Source: Cladophialophora immunda (taxonomy: Eukaryota > Ascomycota > Eurotiomycetes > Chaetothyriales > Herpotrichiellaceae). From it: DNA of 64,000 nt. This document shows positions 1 to 11,098 of this stretch, one piece after another; position 1 is the stretch's first letter, and each line of letters begins with the position of its first letter. The stretch covers positions 3,674,777 through 3,738,776 of the forward strand of contig NW_015622545.1 in assembly GCF_000835495.1 (NCBI RefSeq). Reading direction: 5' to 3'. Below the pieces are notes generated by a model. That model was not told the origin of the DNA. It searched no databases and saw only the letters and a program-made list of their open reading frames with translations. The position numbers and the translations under genes are program-made.

Positions 1-2946
1 CTGTGTGTTTTCGGTGAGAGAACAAGCCGTCGACACTGCGTACTCGGACAGGACAAGACTTGCTCGTAATCAATGTGTTGATCCGCTAAGAAGGCAATGA
101 AGATCACAACAAGAGGGGAGGGATCGGGAAATTTTCGTGAGAATAATGGGTGACTGGGTGCACGGTCAGCGTTGGGATGTCAGCCACAGACCAGCCATTA
201 CTCGTAAGCGGTATCTGAAAGCCTTGTCATCCTATTTGTTTCAGTCACGAGGCGTGAGGGAGCCTTCTCCTGGCGTAGTGCGCGCCACCAGGACCTCGTC
301 GTCAGAAGGAAGACTGAGGATTTATGGGGTCGAGTCGACAACCTGCCCGAAACAGGACGGCACCTCGACAATTTGAGAGACCATTTGAAGCCGAAAACGG
401 AGCAAGGTTGGCTTCTAACCAACAATGTCCAAGAGCGTGTGACATTGGCCGTGAGGGTTGACCCAAGGGCTAACTCACAAGGTTAATTAGTGGTGGTGGT
501 GTTGGTGGATAGCCGTGGGCGAGTGTGGTTGGAGCTGGATTGAGGTCGATTGGTGGAAGAAGCACCAGTTGCCCAAGGCACTACGCTGGCTGGCTGGGCC
601 CTTTACCAGCCACCAGCCGCCACCGATGTCATGGCGTCATTCGGCAAGGAGGATGTATGTCAATCAGGTTGCTGGCAGAGAGGAGAGAAGGGATGAAGGG
701 AGCACAGGGGAGTGGGAGAGATCGACGGAGAGATGGTTCGAATATACCTATCAGTACCTAAGGTAATTCAAGCGCCTAAGGCCGACGGTCCCAGCATTCC
801 TACCTAGGCAGCCTTTATAGGGCGTGTAGGTACCTGGACTGTGGGCAAGTTGTAACGAATGGCCCCCATTGCAGACAGGCAGCCACAAGCCTCATGACTG
901 AACCACCCTCGAACCTGCACCTGCAGCGGGCGGCCGTTCCTGGGGCCCGAGGCGCGTCATAGGGCAGCATCACTGGCTGCAAGCTCCTTCAACACTGCCA
1001 CTCTGCCACCTCTGCCACACTTGGCCATCGCATGGACGTTTGTCAATCAATTGTCTCGTTCACGAATCATTCTTGCTCATCCCCAACCCTGCTGGCTGAT
1101 CCTTCTCCTCTCATGTGCCACATCTAAACCGTCCAAAGTCAATCAGAAAAATCCCACCGTCAACCAGTGGCTCAAAGGCCTAAGCGACACAGGGGTGCTA
1201 TGGGGTAGTCCTGCCCCCCCTGCACCACCACCACCACCTCCTCCTCCTCCTCCTCCTCCTCTGCTGCCCTGGACGCCACCTGTTTATCTCTTCCCGTTGC
1301 GATCTTCGAGCCGCTTGTGGCCACCCCGGCTAAAGAGAGACAAGTTAAAACGAATCCACGTCCAGCTTCCTGCAGCTCGTAGCTGCCAGGGCCTCTTGAA
1401 CCTGCCTCTTTTTCTCCCCCCAGTCTCCGATCCCACTTGCGTATCACGATTCGGTTTGCCTGCGCCTCTTTTCCTCTTTCATCATCCTCTGCTCTCCATC
1501 CTTCTCGTCGCTCTCGTCGTTCCGTCGAACCAGACACACTGGCCACGGGGCATCCGTTGGAACAAGTCAAGCCCGGCCCAGTCCCACCAGCCAAACCACA
1601 AACCCATTCCCAGCAGAATCCACCAGCCAGGGTGTACCCAAGAACAAGGACCCTTTTATTAGTTCGTTCAGCACGGGCCTGCCTGCCTGAGCCACTCGAC
1701 CTCTCCTCGCTGCTGTTACTCCACTCGAATACCGTCACCACCTCCATCACCCGTAGCCCTCAACCACTGGGCCGGTTCACAACCATACGAGTCCGTCACT
1801 CATCTTTCCTCTCCTCTTCCCACTCGGCCTGTCGCGAACCATTTGCCATAGAAAGCCAGTACGGCCAAAAGTAAAAAAGCTTCTGCTGTATGAGAGCCCG
1901 TCGATCTGACGAGCTGACAGCCTTCGAGTCAACTTCGATCCAAGAGCCTCTCACATTCTCGAAATTTGACCCCCGCTCCCAATCGCGATTCATCAGATTG
2001 CAGTCAACTAAACAGTCAAAGATCCTCGTCATTTCAATTCGGCTATCCTGTTGAGATCCCTACCTGCTGCCAACCATTCCGAAGCATTTACGGCGCTCAC
2101 CTCGCTTCTGTCAAACGAGTACCTACCTACCAGTTATTCTGCTGCCCTCGTCGCTTTCAGTCCCTCCCTTCGCCCTTTCTCGTACACGATATCGGCAGCG
2201 GCGAAAACCACAGCAACTTCTCTTGCGCCGCAGATCCCCAGGCCGTATTTCTGTCGCGTTCGGCGGCGCGATTCCTCAACCGTTTCCCCTCACCGTCGAA
2301 ACCCGGCCTCCTGCTCCTTTCGTCTTTTTCGCACTTTCGTTCTCTTCAACTTTTGGTCGCTTGAAGTCTCCGCTCATTGAATTGAGGTTGAAGCTGTCTG
2401 TTCGCCCGAACGAATAGAAGTTCATATTTCTCGATACGCCTCAGCCTCGCCTTCTGAATCCAGCCCGCAATCAAAACCTGCGAAACCCGCCGAGAAACTG
2501 GCCAACCCCAGACATTGTGCCTTCATAACATGCTGCGCATCGCCGTTTGCCGGGTGTTTAAGAGATAGGAGAAGAAAAAGAAAGGGAATCATCGGCGTCT
2601 ATTAGCCGACCTGGCAATCTGTACAATAAAAACACCTTGCGTTGCCGTGAGGCTGAAAAGCGCCTCGTGCTCAGCCTACACTTTTTCAGCTCGGGAACCC
2701 CAGCCCTGTCCAACCTATGCGCCTTTCAAAAGGTACGCCATCCTCATGCGTCTTTATTCATGTCGCAAATCCCCTTACTCTCCTTTTATGGATTACGAAC
2801 AGTCCATGACCGCCTGCCCGCCGTTTCTACTCCTCAAGCACATCCTAACACGGGAAGAGATGTCGAATGCACAGCCTGTTGCTCAAGGACTCGCACACTG
2901 ACTATTATGTAGGCTATAGTGACTCTTGCGGCCTTAGATCTTGTTG
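1..2946. other. Long non-coding upstream region / leader of the C2H2 gene
   Basis: No convincing gene is seen. The stretch is stop-rich in all frames or low in complexity, and becomes strongly pyrimidine-rich from about 1.4 kb onward, as fungal leaders do. TACCTA/GGTA motifs lie near 757-772, 803 and 826-835. A possible leader intron runs from a GTACGC donor at about 2731 to a CTGAC branch site and TAG acceptor near 2912. This would place a short 5' UTR exon directly before the ATG at 2947. Confidence 0.5.
1222..1263. repeat. CCA/CTC trinucleotide tract
   Basis: A run of ACC repeats passes into CTC repeats within the leader region. It is low-complexity sequence that produces artificial proline or glutamate runs when translated. 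Confidence 0.85.
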
Positions 2947-4857
2947 ATGGCTGAATCCAGCCCAGATCCGCAAATATCCCCAGAGGCTTCTGTTCCGACC
3001 TCTCCCACATTCGTTAAACCACCCAGCTCAGCGCAGTCTCCTTCCAAAGCCCGAGCCAGCTTGCGCGACGACTTTGAAGAGTCGTCGAGACCTGGGAAGA
3101 AACCAAGGCTCGAAGGCCCTTTAATGACTGCCGCCGTCGCCTTTGCCGAGGAACGACACAAAGCATCTCCATCTACGCCTCCTCCGACATCTGGAACAAG
3201 TCCAAATCCGTCTCACCAAGCCCGAAGTGCGCTCATGGGCGCAAATCAGAATGTGACGAGCAAAGCTCTCGAGCCAACGTCGGACATACCTTCAGATCCT
3301 GCGACTACAGTCAGCGAGCCACTAGCTGTAGTTGCGGAAAATATTCAGCAACCAGGTGGATCTGTTCCAGAAGGCTCTGCGTCCGGAGACAACCATGCAC
3401 CGTTGACTAGTCCAACAAGTATGTCGAGCGGTGGGACGTTGGGAACCCTCGAAGGCATGCCGGCCGTCTCGGGCATGACCACCACCGTAGGCAGCCCCCT
3501 CGCGCTCGAAGAAACAGTCCGTCAGGTCGTGAATGCAGAGGCAGGCTCTACCTCTCCTGGCGGTGTCGCGAAGACGGGGGCGCTCTCGTATCCGACCCCC
3601 TTCTTACAACCACAAGTGGCGGAAAACGCTGCTAGACGAGGGATGAGCTTGCCTCATTCCGGTACACGACAAGGTACAAAATCTCCTTCCAGCAAAAAGC
3701 ACAGATGCCCCTACTGCGCCACCGAGTTTACTCGTCATCACAATCTGAAGAGCCATCTGTTAACGCATAGCCAAGAAAAACCCTACGTCTGCTCGACCTG
3801 CTCATCCCGCTTCCGCCGCCTTCATGACCTCAAGCGGCACACCAAGCTCCACACCGGCGAAAGGCCTCATATCTGCCCCAAGTGTGGCCGCAAGTTTGCC
3901 CGAGGCGATGCTTTGGCTCGCCATAACAAGGGGCCGGGAGGTTGCGCCGGACGGAGATCCAGTATGGGCAGTTTTGGTGGGGAGGAAGAAGTGGATGCGG
4001 ACGAGTCAATGGAGGGCGTGGTATACGGCGAACCCGAACCTTTGGAGGATGAAGAAGGCAACGACAAACGACCAGGTATCCGCCGACAAGCACCTTCGGG
4101 AGACGACACGCTCGACGATCCTGCCCATACGTCTCGAATTCCGAGCACGTATCCTCCAATACAGGGCCGTCCTCCGGGTGGCATCGCCAGTGGTCAATTT
4201 CCGCCTCGACCTGGATTTAACCAACAAGGTGCGGGCCCCAGCAATGCTCCGGTGACTTCACCTGCGGCAATCCCGTTCCCACCCATGTCCGGGTCGTCGT
4301 CGAGCGCGCGGACCTCCGCTCCAGGGACCGTCTACCCACAGAATCCAATGACAGAGAGTCCAAAACCTCTTTCGCCGGGCCAAACGCAGAGGGTTGGTCA
4401 ACTCCCTGGAGGCGACGGCAGCATTGGCAGGAACCGATCACCAAGCACGACCTTTTATCCCCAAGCGCACGCACGATCCGGCGGTGGCTCAGGGTCGTCT
4501 CTGGGCGTGCCCTCGAGTGGTCCTCAGTTACCACCTCCTCATGCGTTAAACCCGCCGGATGCGAGATATACCTTGCCCAGTCAAGGCGGGCCGGCGCATC
4601 CTCCCACTCAGCCTAGTGGGCCACCTACTCACATGAGTGGGAGTGGCCCCTTGTCATCTCACAGCAACAGTCTGTCGAGTCATGGTCATTCCGGCCATGG
4701 CAGCGGAGAAACGTCCAAAGCCATGTTTGCGCAAGAAGAGCGACTATGGGCATATGTGACGAGCCTCGAACAACGGATGAACAACATGCAGGAAGAGATT
4801 AATTCATTGAAGCACCAACTGGCCAATGCTACACAGCAACAACAGCAACGGGTTTGA
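2947..4857 (+). CDS. C2H2 zinc-finger transcription factor
   Basis: A 636-residue protein, probably a nuclear DNA-binding regulator. Three tandem C2H2 fingers occupy about residues 250-335; the first two are joined by an HSQEKPY linker and the next by HTGERP, the classic DNA-binding arrangement. The last finger is followed by GPGGCAGRRSSMGSFGG and an acidic stretch (EGVVYGEPEPLEDEE). The rest is Ser/Pro/Gly-rich and predicted disordered. The C terminus (about 600-636) is a short coiled coil (ERLWAYVTSLEQRMNNMQ), suggesting dimerisation. The ATG at 2947 is chosen because in-frame stops lie just upstream (about 2899-2935). The body appears intronless. It resembles the widespread fungal Azf1-type annotations, but the target genes cannot be told from sequence. 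Confidence 0.88.
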   Translation: MAESSPDPQISPEASVPTSPTFVKPPSSAQSPSKARASLRDDFEESSRPGKKPRLEGPLMTAAVAFAEERHKASPSTPPPTSGTSPNPSHQARSALMGANQNVTSKALEPTSDIPSDPATTVSEPLAVVAENIQQPGGSVPEGSASGDNHAPLTSPTSMSSGGTLGTLEGMPAVSGMTTTVGSPLALEETVRQVVNAEAGSTSPGGVAKTGALSYPTPFLQPQVAENAARRGMSLPHSGTRQGTKSPSSKKHRCPYCATEFTRHHNLKSHLLTHSQEKPYVCSTCSSRFRRLHDLKRHTKLHTGERPHICPKCGRKFARGDALARHNKGPGGCAGRRSSMGSFGGEEEVDADESMEGVVYGEPEPLEDEEGNDKRPGIRRQAPSGDDTLDDPAHTSRIPSTYPPIQGRPPGGIASGQFPPRPGFNQQGAGPSNAPVTSPAAIPFPPMSGSSSSARTSAPGTVYPQNPMTESPKPLSPGQTQRVGQLPGGDGSIGRNRSPSTTFYPQAHARSGGGSGSSLGVPSSGPQLPPPHALNPPDARYTLPSQGGPAHPPTQPSGPPTHMSGSGPLSSHSNSLSSHGHSGHGSGETSKAMFAQEERLWAYVTSLEQRMNNMQEEINSLKHQLANATQQQQQRV

Positions 4858-5694
4858 AACGTCTTTTAGTATGATACAGAGCACTCTTAAGCAACAACGA
4901 TTTTTGCTCGCCAACCAGACGGAAAGGAAAAGCAAATATGACGCTACAGATATTGTTCGGGCTTCGATGTGGAGTTCGAATACGAACAGCAAAAACATGG
5001 CACAGTCAAAAAGCATTAACAGGGCATGCTGCCGGGGTTTTATCCGATTCTAGCATTTTGCTTTGGGCACGTTACAGATACCCCTCGTGTTGCATCATTT
5101 TTTACCCCTCTCTCTTTTTAATTCACTCTATACGAAGGGACATTGCAGGTTTCCAAAAGACTGGGCGTCTTTTCTGTGTGTACGGGTTTCGGCGTTGAGG
5201 CAACGGAGGCGGGTTGGATTGGCCTTGAGATATAGGCCAAGCGCAATGCGACGGCGCCATGATGATCTCAGTGCTCGTGACGGGGATGAATGCGGGCACG
5301 GACAAAAACCGGCTAGGGATGGGATCGGTATGAGTTCATTGACTGATGGGCCAGATGATTGTGTTTGTTGTTTCACTTATTTCACACCAATGTGTATATG
5401 TACATTACGGACCATTTTTTATACTGTCAACCAAAGATTGGCCAAAAGACCGCACGGAACCTGGATTCACGCTTGCCATATAAAGGCAGTTACATCGGAA
5501 GGGGGCATGGGGCAATGGAAGCAGTGAATACAGCTGGATAGGGAGAGAAAAAAGGAAGTCTGTCCGGAAATCTAGGTGAAATGCACCATCCTGGAGTTCT
5601 CCTACTGCCCTACATGAGCCGTACCGAATCTCGATCCATTTTATCAAGTCTGCCCATCGGTATAAAACAAGATGCATCCGTATTGACTACCCTT
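4858..5694. other. Convergent intergenic region
   Basis: This lies between the 3' ends of the zinc-finger gene and the SDR gene. It is AT-richer than the flanking coding sequence and presumably holds both 3' UTRs. No RNA gene or coding potential was recognised. Confidence 0.6.
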
Positions 5695-6690
5695 TCATTG
5701 CGGCGCCACATAGCCGTCCACATCCGTCGAGTTACTGAGTGCGGCATATTTTGTGTAGTTCTGTTCGTACTGCTCCAGCTTGTTCATGACCGCCTTGTAG
5801 GCGTCGGTGCCGACGACGACCCGTAACGGCGGGTTGGGCATGATGGCCAGTTCATACATGGCCTTTGCGCCCTTCTTGGGGTCTCCTGCCTGCGTGCCGT
5901 GGCGGGCGGTCATGTGTTTCTCAGCGTTGAGATCTGGAGTGACTGTTAGTGATGGAAGGAGAAGGGGACAAGGTGAGAAGAGACGCACGGTCATACGCGG
6001 GATGGCGGGTGGCGAAGGTCATTGAGCGGCCAGCCCAGTCTGTTCTGGAGGAGTGTCAGCACCGGAGCATGTAGGAGAGAGAAGAGCATGATGATCAACA
6101 GCAAACAGCACAGGCAAGAAAGACGACACAACGTACCTGAACCCGCCCGGCTCGACCAGGGTGAACTTGATCCCCCACTCGGGCTTCACCTCATGGCTGA
6201 GAGCCTCTGTGAAGCCCTCAACCGCCCACTTGCTTGCGCAGTAGATGCTGAAGAAGGGCACGCCCCTCTGCCCGCCGATGCTGGTGATCTGCTGGATCAA
6301 GCCGCCCTGGGGCTTCTGCTTGTCCCTCATGGTCTCCAGCGCCTCGCGCGTGACGTCGAGCAGCCCGAAGAAATTGATCTCCATCTGCTGCCGGATTTGC
6401 TCGTCGGTGCACTCCTCGAAACAGCCCGAGAGGCCGTACCCGGCATTGTTGACCACCACGTCGACGCGGCCGAATTTCTTCAACGTCTCGGAAAAGGCTT
6501 GCTTGATCGACGCCTTGTCCGTGACGTCGAGCTGCAGCGCCAGGTACGTCTCGGGGGTGGTGTTGGCGAAGGATAGCTGCGACGGGTCGCGGGCGGTGGC
6601 AGCCACAATGTCACCGCGGTCCAGGACTTCTTGGGCGTAGTCGCGTCCGAAGCCGGTCGACGTGCCGGTGATGAGGAAAACTCGAGGCAT
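5695..6690 (-). CDS. Short-chain dehydrogenase/reductase (SDR), three exons
   Basis: Model: complement of 5695-5933, 5989-6044 and 6137-6690, giving 282 residues. The introns are 92 and 55 nt. The first (GTACGT..CTCCAG) restores the family sequence FRTDWAGRSM; the second has a CTAAC branch site. The N terminus has the nucleotide-binding TGTSTGFG motif (about 8-15), then NNAGYG (about 80) and the active-site YCASK. It is a classical SDR of the fungal uncharacterised oxidoreductase type, presumably NADP-dependent and cytosolic. The substrate is unknown. Neighbours do not suggest a pathway. Confidence 0.9.
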
Positions 6691-8061
6691 TGTTTTCGGT
6701 CGAGCTTGGATGATCTTGTCCCCCCTTTTTTATATTCTTCAGGGACGTTACTGATTGATCGAATCGACTGTCAGGCCTCCGAAGACACCACCAAGAGTTC
6801 AACCAGTGGACGCAGAAGCGTGTATATCGCCGACGTCACCAGACTTTCGGTTCGTCGTCTCTGCGTCGTTGGAGCTACCTTGACGTTGGTGGCCTCTTAC
6901 CTTAGAAAAACTCTTCTCCCGGATCCCTGCTATAAAAGACCAACTTGCTCTGGCTACTTTTGGTCCTGGACGTTTCCTTCTCTTCTGATTCCTTATCGCG
7001 CAAAGCAAGATTGACCTGCTCTGGACGTCTCCGAGATCCTTTATCACGGAAACGTTTGACAGAGGTCCCCGATCCACCGAAACCTTGGGTTGACCCTATC
7101 AACGGCGGCATTTTGATTTCGATACCCGACTGACCGGATTTGGGTTTTTCTGGGTGTTTACGGAGACGCCTGGGCGAATCGCAGGGAGAGAAAGACCGTC
7201 GCGAAGCTCGCCGGAGCTAGCCCCCACCGCTACAGAACTACACCTCGGGGATTTCAGCTGTGACGGCTCTATATCTTCAGGGAAGAAGAAGCAGACACTT
7301 TCTTTGGGAAGAGGAGGACAACAACAAGGACGTTTCAGCAACCGAGTCGCTGTACGTAATTGTGGTGGACCGCAACCGACCTGATCGCCAGAGTCTTGCA
7401 GCCCTTGCTTCCCGCCTTTGCGCCAAAGAAACGCCCTGTTTCGCGGCTCTTGGACCGCAATTTCGGGCGCCCTCGAAAGAACTGGATACGGGCGCCGACA
7501 TTGTCGGTCGTCGACGCGAGGCGAGCTGGAGACCCGATAGCCGACAGATACGAACGACCTTGTGAGCTATACCGGATCCTCGTATTTCGAGCCCAGGGAG
7601 CCCAGGGGATCCCCCACCTCCACCGCCTCTTCGTCCCGAGCCTCAAGGATCCCGCGAGGCCAGGACTCTTTGTCACTTCCTCCTTCTCGACTTCTGGCAT
7701 ACTACCCATTCACCACAAACCGCCAACCTTGGGGTCTTATCACTTGGTCTACCACTGTCCATTGACCTGCTTCTGCCCAGCTCTTGGGGCTTTCTGGTTC
7801 TCAAATCTCGGCAAAGCTCCACTTGCCAGTGCAGACCACGTGCGCCCCAGCGTTGTACAGAAGGGTTGAATTTTGGAATCGCGGCGACCCTTGTTGCAAC
7901 ACCACTTTAGACAGGGTCTTTGGCCTCCGTATTGCATTTGATGAGTTCAGGACAAGGCTGTAGCACGCATTGATCCCGAAAAGGACCGAACTCTTTGGAT
8001 TCAGGAGCCTTGTCTTACTCTCAGCCTTGCAGAACACACTCCCCCCAGCCAGTTTGCAATC
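6691..8061. other. Divergent promoter region and long leader of the TENA-like gene
   Basis: A 1.37 kb divergent spacer between the SDR and the TENA/THI-4-like gene. It contains a TATAAAAG at 6931-6938 on the + strand and extended pyrimidine-rich sequence. If that TATA is used, the + gene would have a leader of about 1.1 kb, perhaps with unseen introns. Short reading frames here look like chance. Confidence 0.45.
6931..6938 (+). promoter_or_regulatory. TATA-like element
   Basis: TATAAAAG lies in a region followed by pyrimidine-rich sequence, as in a fungal core promoter. It sits 1.1 kb upstream of the TENA-like ATG, so its assignment is tentative. Confidence 0.3.
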
Positions 8062-9294
8062 ATGTGGAACAATTCACCCCATTACTACCCTCACCAGGGC
8101 CCGCCTGGGCCTTACATCCATCGCCAGTCCACCATGAGCGATCAGATGTCCGTCTCTTCCGGAACGACTGGAGTCATGAGCCAGGGGAGCCATCCTCAGA
8201 GCTACAACGTCCAACAAGCGACCCCACACGCCTATAACACCACCACGACCTACTTCTACCCAAGCAGCCACGTTCATAACCCGCCTTCTCACCCACTGGC
8301 CCAGAACCATCCATATGTCTCGTCGCCACCGATCGCAACAGGCCCTCCACCATCGCTCACAAGCATCCTCTTAACTTCCGCCCCGCAACAATTCGCCCAA
8401 GCAACAGAACATCCCTTCCTCCGTCTGGCGGGGCAAGGTAGTCTTCCCAAACACACTTTATCGCGCTGGCTCTCCCAAGACCGGCTCTACGCGCAATCCT
8501 ACATCGGCTTCATCGGCTCTCTCATCGCCCGTGTCGACCTGCCCTACGTCAACGTCACGGAGAAATCGACGTCCTTGCGTTGGCGCATCGTGAATTGCCT
8601 GACCGGGGCCTTGCAGAACATCCACACCGAGTTGAAATTCTTCGCCGACACCGCTGCCAAGTACGGCCTGGAGTTGGACGCGCCAACACGCGCCGACGGC
8701 ATGTTCACGGCCGAGCAGGCCACCAAGCAGTACATCGACCTGTTTCGAGCGTTTTGGACCGACCCCAGCATGAGTCTGCTCGAGGGCATGGTCGTGCTGT
8801 GGGCGACCGAGACCGTGTACCTGAGCGCGTGGAACTACGCCAGGTCGTTTGGGGAGAAGCCTCTCGCGGCACTGGACGTGGGCGGAGACGCGAAGGAGAC
8901 GACCAAGTCCGAAGGCGTCATGTCGGAACTCGAGGGCAGCGAGGTCAACACGCTGCACAACGACAGCGACGGCGCCGCAGCGACCGACAAAAGCACCGCT
9001 CTCGACGACGCGGAACCCACCACCACGAGCACGGACCGCATGGAGTCCCCGCCCACCACCCACGCGAGCGACCTCGACGGCGGCGCGCTCCGCGACGCCT
9101 TCATCCCCAACTGGACCAGCGCCGCGTTCGAGGCCTTTGTCGCCGAGATCGCCGAGCTGACCGACCTGCTGGCCGAGCGCGAGGACGCCGTCAACCGCAA
9201 GCTGGACGTCTACCTCGCCGTGTGGAAGCATATTTTGGACGTCGAGAGGCGGTTCTGGCCCGACGTGGGCGCCGGCGCCGAGACCGGTTCTTGA
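8062..9294 (+). CDS. TENA/THI-4 (heme-oxygenase-like fold) family protein
   Basis: A 410-residue single-exon protein. Residues 1-110 are Pro/Ser/Tyr/His-rich and look disordered. The helical TENA/THI-4 domain begins near 115 (HPFLRLAGQGSLPKHTL) and includes LSRWLSQDRLYAQSYIGFIG. It continues with the fungal-type LWATETVYLSAWNYAR segment and resumes at IPNWTSAAFEAFVAEI near 350. A roughly 75-residue low-complexity insert (Asp/Thr/Ser-rich, about 270-345) interrupts the domain. Bacterial TenA acts in thiamin salvage. The fungal long-form relatives lack assigned function, so enzymatic activity is not claimed. GC at third positions is very high, which creates long antisense reading frames. The ATG is preceded by CAATC. 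Confidence 0.85.
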   Translation: MWNNSPHYYPHQGPPGPYIHRQSTMSDQMSVSSGTTGVMSQGSHPQSYNVQQATPHAYNTTTTYFYPSSHVHNPPSHPLAQNHPYVSSPPIATGPPPSLTSILLTSAPQQFAQATEHPFLRLAGQGSLPKHTLSRWLSQDRLYAQSYIGFIGSLIARVDLPYVNVTEKSTSLRWRIVNCLTGALQNIHTELKFFADTAAKYGLELDAPTRADGMFTAEQATKQYIDLFRAFWTDPSMSLLEGMVVLWATETVYLSAWNYARSFGEKPLAALDVGGDAKETTKSEGVMSELEGSEVNTLHNDSDGAAATDKSTALDDAEPTTTSTDRMESPPTTHASDLDGGALRDAFIPNWTSAAFEAFVAEIAELTDLLAEREDAVNRKLDVYLAVWKHILDVERRFWPDVGAGAETGS

Positions 9295-9536
9295 GCAGAA
9301 AACCCCTGAGAGAGAGAGGGGGGGGGAGGGGGGGGGAGAGTAAGGACCCCAGGGCCGGAGAGGGTTTACAATCACAATTTTAGAGCGACGTGGACCCCAA
9401 AAAGAAGAAAATCGGTCTCGAGATCGGAGACGAAAGTCGGATCAAAGTCACAATCAGACCCGACTGGCGATCGGTGCTAAAGGGAGAACTGGGCATGATT
9501 GTGTGTGATGCTCCCACGTTGTTTTCTTATGTATTA

Positions 9537-9555
9537 CTAGGTAGGTAGGTAGGTA
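9537..9555. repeat. TAGG tetranucleotide microsatellite
   Basis: CTAGGTAGGTAGGTAGGTAC, a short perfect tetranucleotide array. Confidence 0.85.
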
Positions 9556-9576
9556 CGTTACTATCTCGTCGACTGC

Positions 9577-9620
9577 GGGATTTGGGATTCGGGATTCGGG
9601 CTTTGGGCTTTGGGCTCTGG
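9577..9620. repeat. Degenerate heptamer array (GGGATTC / GGGCTTT)
   Basis: About six tandem 7-bp units drift from GGGATTT and GGGATTC to GGGCTTT and GGGCTCT. Confidence 0.75.
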
Positions 9621-10390
9621 CTAGCTAGTTACAGAATACCGGGTCTGGGGTATATTTGGGCTGCGATGCCCTGCTCGGTACATGTCTGTTTCGTCTAGCT
9701 GGTGTTTCTACAGCGCCAGCGGTGTATTGGGTAGGATCTAATCTGTGTGATAACTTCGAATCGGGAACGGGTTTCATCATTGTCATCCTCATGCTTCTTC
9801 TTGCCAATCATTTGAAATCTAGCTTCTCGCGCGTGCCGCAATTACCTGGACAGATGATCCCCTCATATCTCATAGCTCCAACCTCTTGCTCGGTCCGAGG
9901 GATATGCCACCCGCTCAGCAGGCTCCATGGCCATATAAAGCCTCGATCCTCGGAGTGGTGATGGACCCAACTCTCGATCCCAGTGTCTCGTAAATCCCTG
10001 ACACCGGTCCCAATGGGACGGTGTATCCCTCGCAAGGAGCTTCGTGGAAGCAAGCAGCTATATGGCAGAGAACCGAGCACCTGCACTTTCACATGGACCG
10101 CGAACCGTGACTGTTAAGGATCATGGAATGTCCGCGCCACTCCTGCTCGTCGGCCAGACCGCTGCGAAGACCTTGTAGAATTGGTCTCTGGCTCGGACAA
10201 CCGGTGACGCTGACTTTATAGCCGGGCTTTGCTGCTTTATTCCTAGCTTCGTCACATCCTCTGTTGGGCGCTCGGTGGCGTGGAATGATTTTAGGATGCA
10301 CTTGTCCCCCAGAGCTTGAGATGGTGCGTTCACATTCAGACATAGCAATTGATGCTGGGTCCGGCAGGGTTTCGGATGCAGCTCTTATCA

Positions 10391-11098
10391 CTATACTGGC
10401 CGGACGTTGTCGGCGTGCCAGAACCCCATCACAGCACCCGTCTCCGTAACCCAATCTCTGGTAGCATGAACAGCCGCCTTGGCCATTCCTGTATTCTTCC
10501 TTCTGTGGCCCTTCTTGAAACCAACACCTTCTCTTTCGCCCGTGGCATACTCGGATCCCATGCTTGGCAAAACATTCTCTCCGGCGCTGAGGCTGACGAA
10601 TAGGGCAAATGGAACGAGCCACACGCACAGCCCAAAGTATGATGCAATCTCGGTGAAAGTGGGTTGGTCATATATGGGAGGTGCCGAGTACCAATCTCGT
10701 CTGCTGCTCGGTGGTGCACCCCGATATGGACCTCCTCTTGTAGTTGCGTCGCTGAAGTGTCTGAACCATAACCAATGGTTAAGGATGACCAAGGCACAAC
10801 TCGTAAGGAAAAAGGGATCCGACAGCTTCACGATGGGGAAATGCCGCAGGTTCGTCGCGTAGACACCGTGACTGGCCACGCCCAACAAGGTGAGATACCA
10901 GGGGAATCCATCGACGAGCCAGAGCAGTAACTGTGCGACTACCACGGCATAGATCAGGCGCTTGAGGAGTTTGGCACTGAGGACGGTGTGCTCTTCGACG
11001 AGCTCGGAGAGGTAATAGAGACCCGAAGCAATGGAGAGAGTGAGGAATGCGAACCCTAGGATGAGCCCGGTGTACCCCACGAGGGGAAGAATCCACAT
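10391..11098 (-). CDS. SVP26: Svp26/Erv26 (TEX261 family) ER export cargo receptor
   Basis: A 235-residue, single-exon, multi-pass membrane protein, close to the roughly 228 residues of yeast Svp26. The N terminus MWILPLVGYTGLILGF and SGLYYLSELVEEHT are diagnostic of the TEX261/Svp26 family. Four hydrophobic segments cover about residues 1-160, including the WLVDGFPWYLTLLG region. A polar tail ends the protein. The family acts as a COPII adaptor that loads type II membrane glycosyltransferases (mannosyltransferases) into ER vesicles. Translation is taken from the ATG at 11098, where family similarity begins, although the frame is open upstream to about 11311. The tail (about 165-235) is hydrophilic and Arg/Gly-rich. 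Confidence 0.9.
   Translation of the reverse strand: MWILPLVGYTGLILGFAFLTLSIASGLYYLSELVEEHTVLSAKLLKRLIYAVVVAQLLLWLVDGFPWYLTLLGVASHGVYATNLRHFPIVKLSDPFFLTSCALVILNHWLWFRHFSDATTRGGPYRGAPPSSRRDWYSAPPIYDQPTFTEIASYFGLCVWLVPFALFVSLSAGENVLPSMGSEYATGEREGVGFKKGHRRKNTGMAKAAVHATRDWVTETGAVMGFWHADNVRPV

Larger units (their letters stand above)
9295..10390. other. Convergent intergenic region with simple repeats
   Basis: It contains a purine run (about 9310-9339), a GTAG/TAGG tetranucleotide tract (9537-9555) and a degenerate heptamer array (9577-9620). No gene was recognised in the rest. Confidence 0.6.

Noticed and set aside
1021..1662. 213-codon frame with a proline run in the upstream region
   Set aside because: It rests on a CCA/CTC microsatellite, overlaps an equally long antisense frame and has no recognisable domain.
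8458..9375. 305-codon antisense frame over the TENA-like gene
   Set aside because: A shadow produced by GC-rich third positions; the composition is unlike a real protein.
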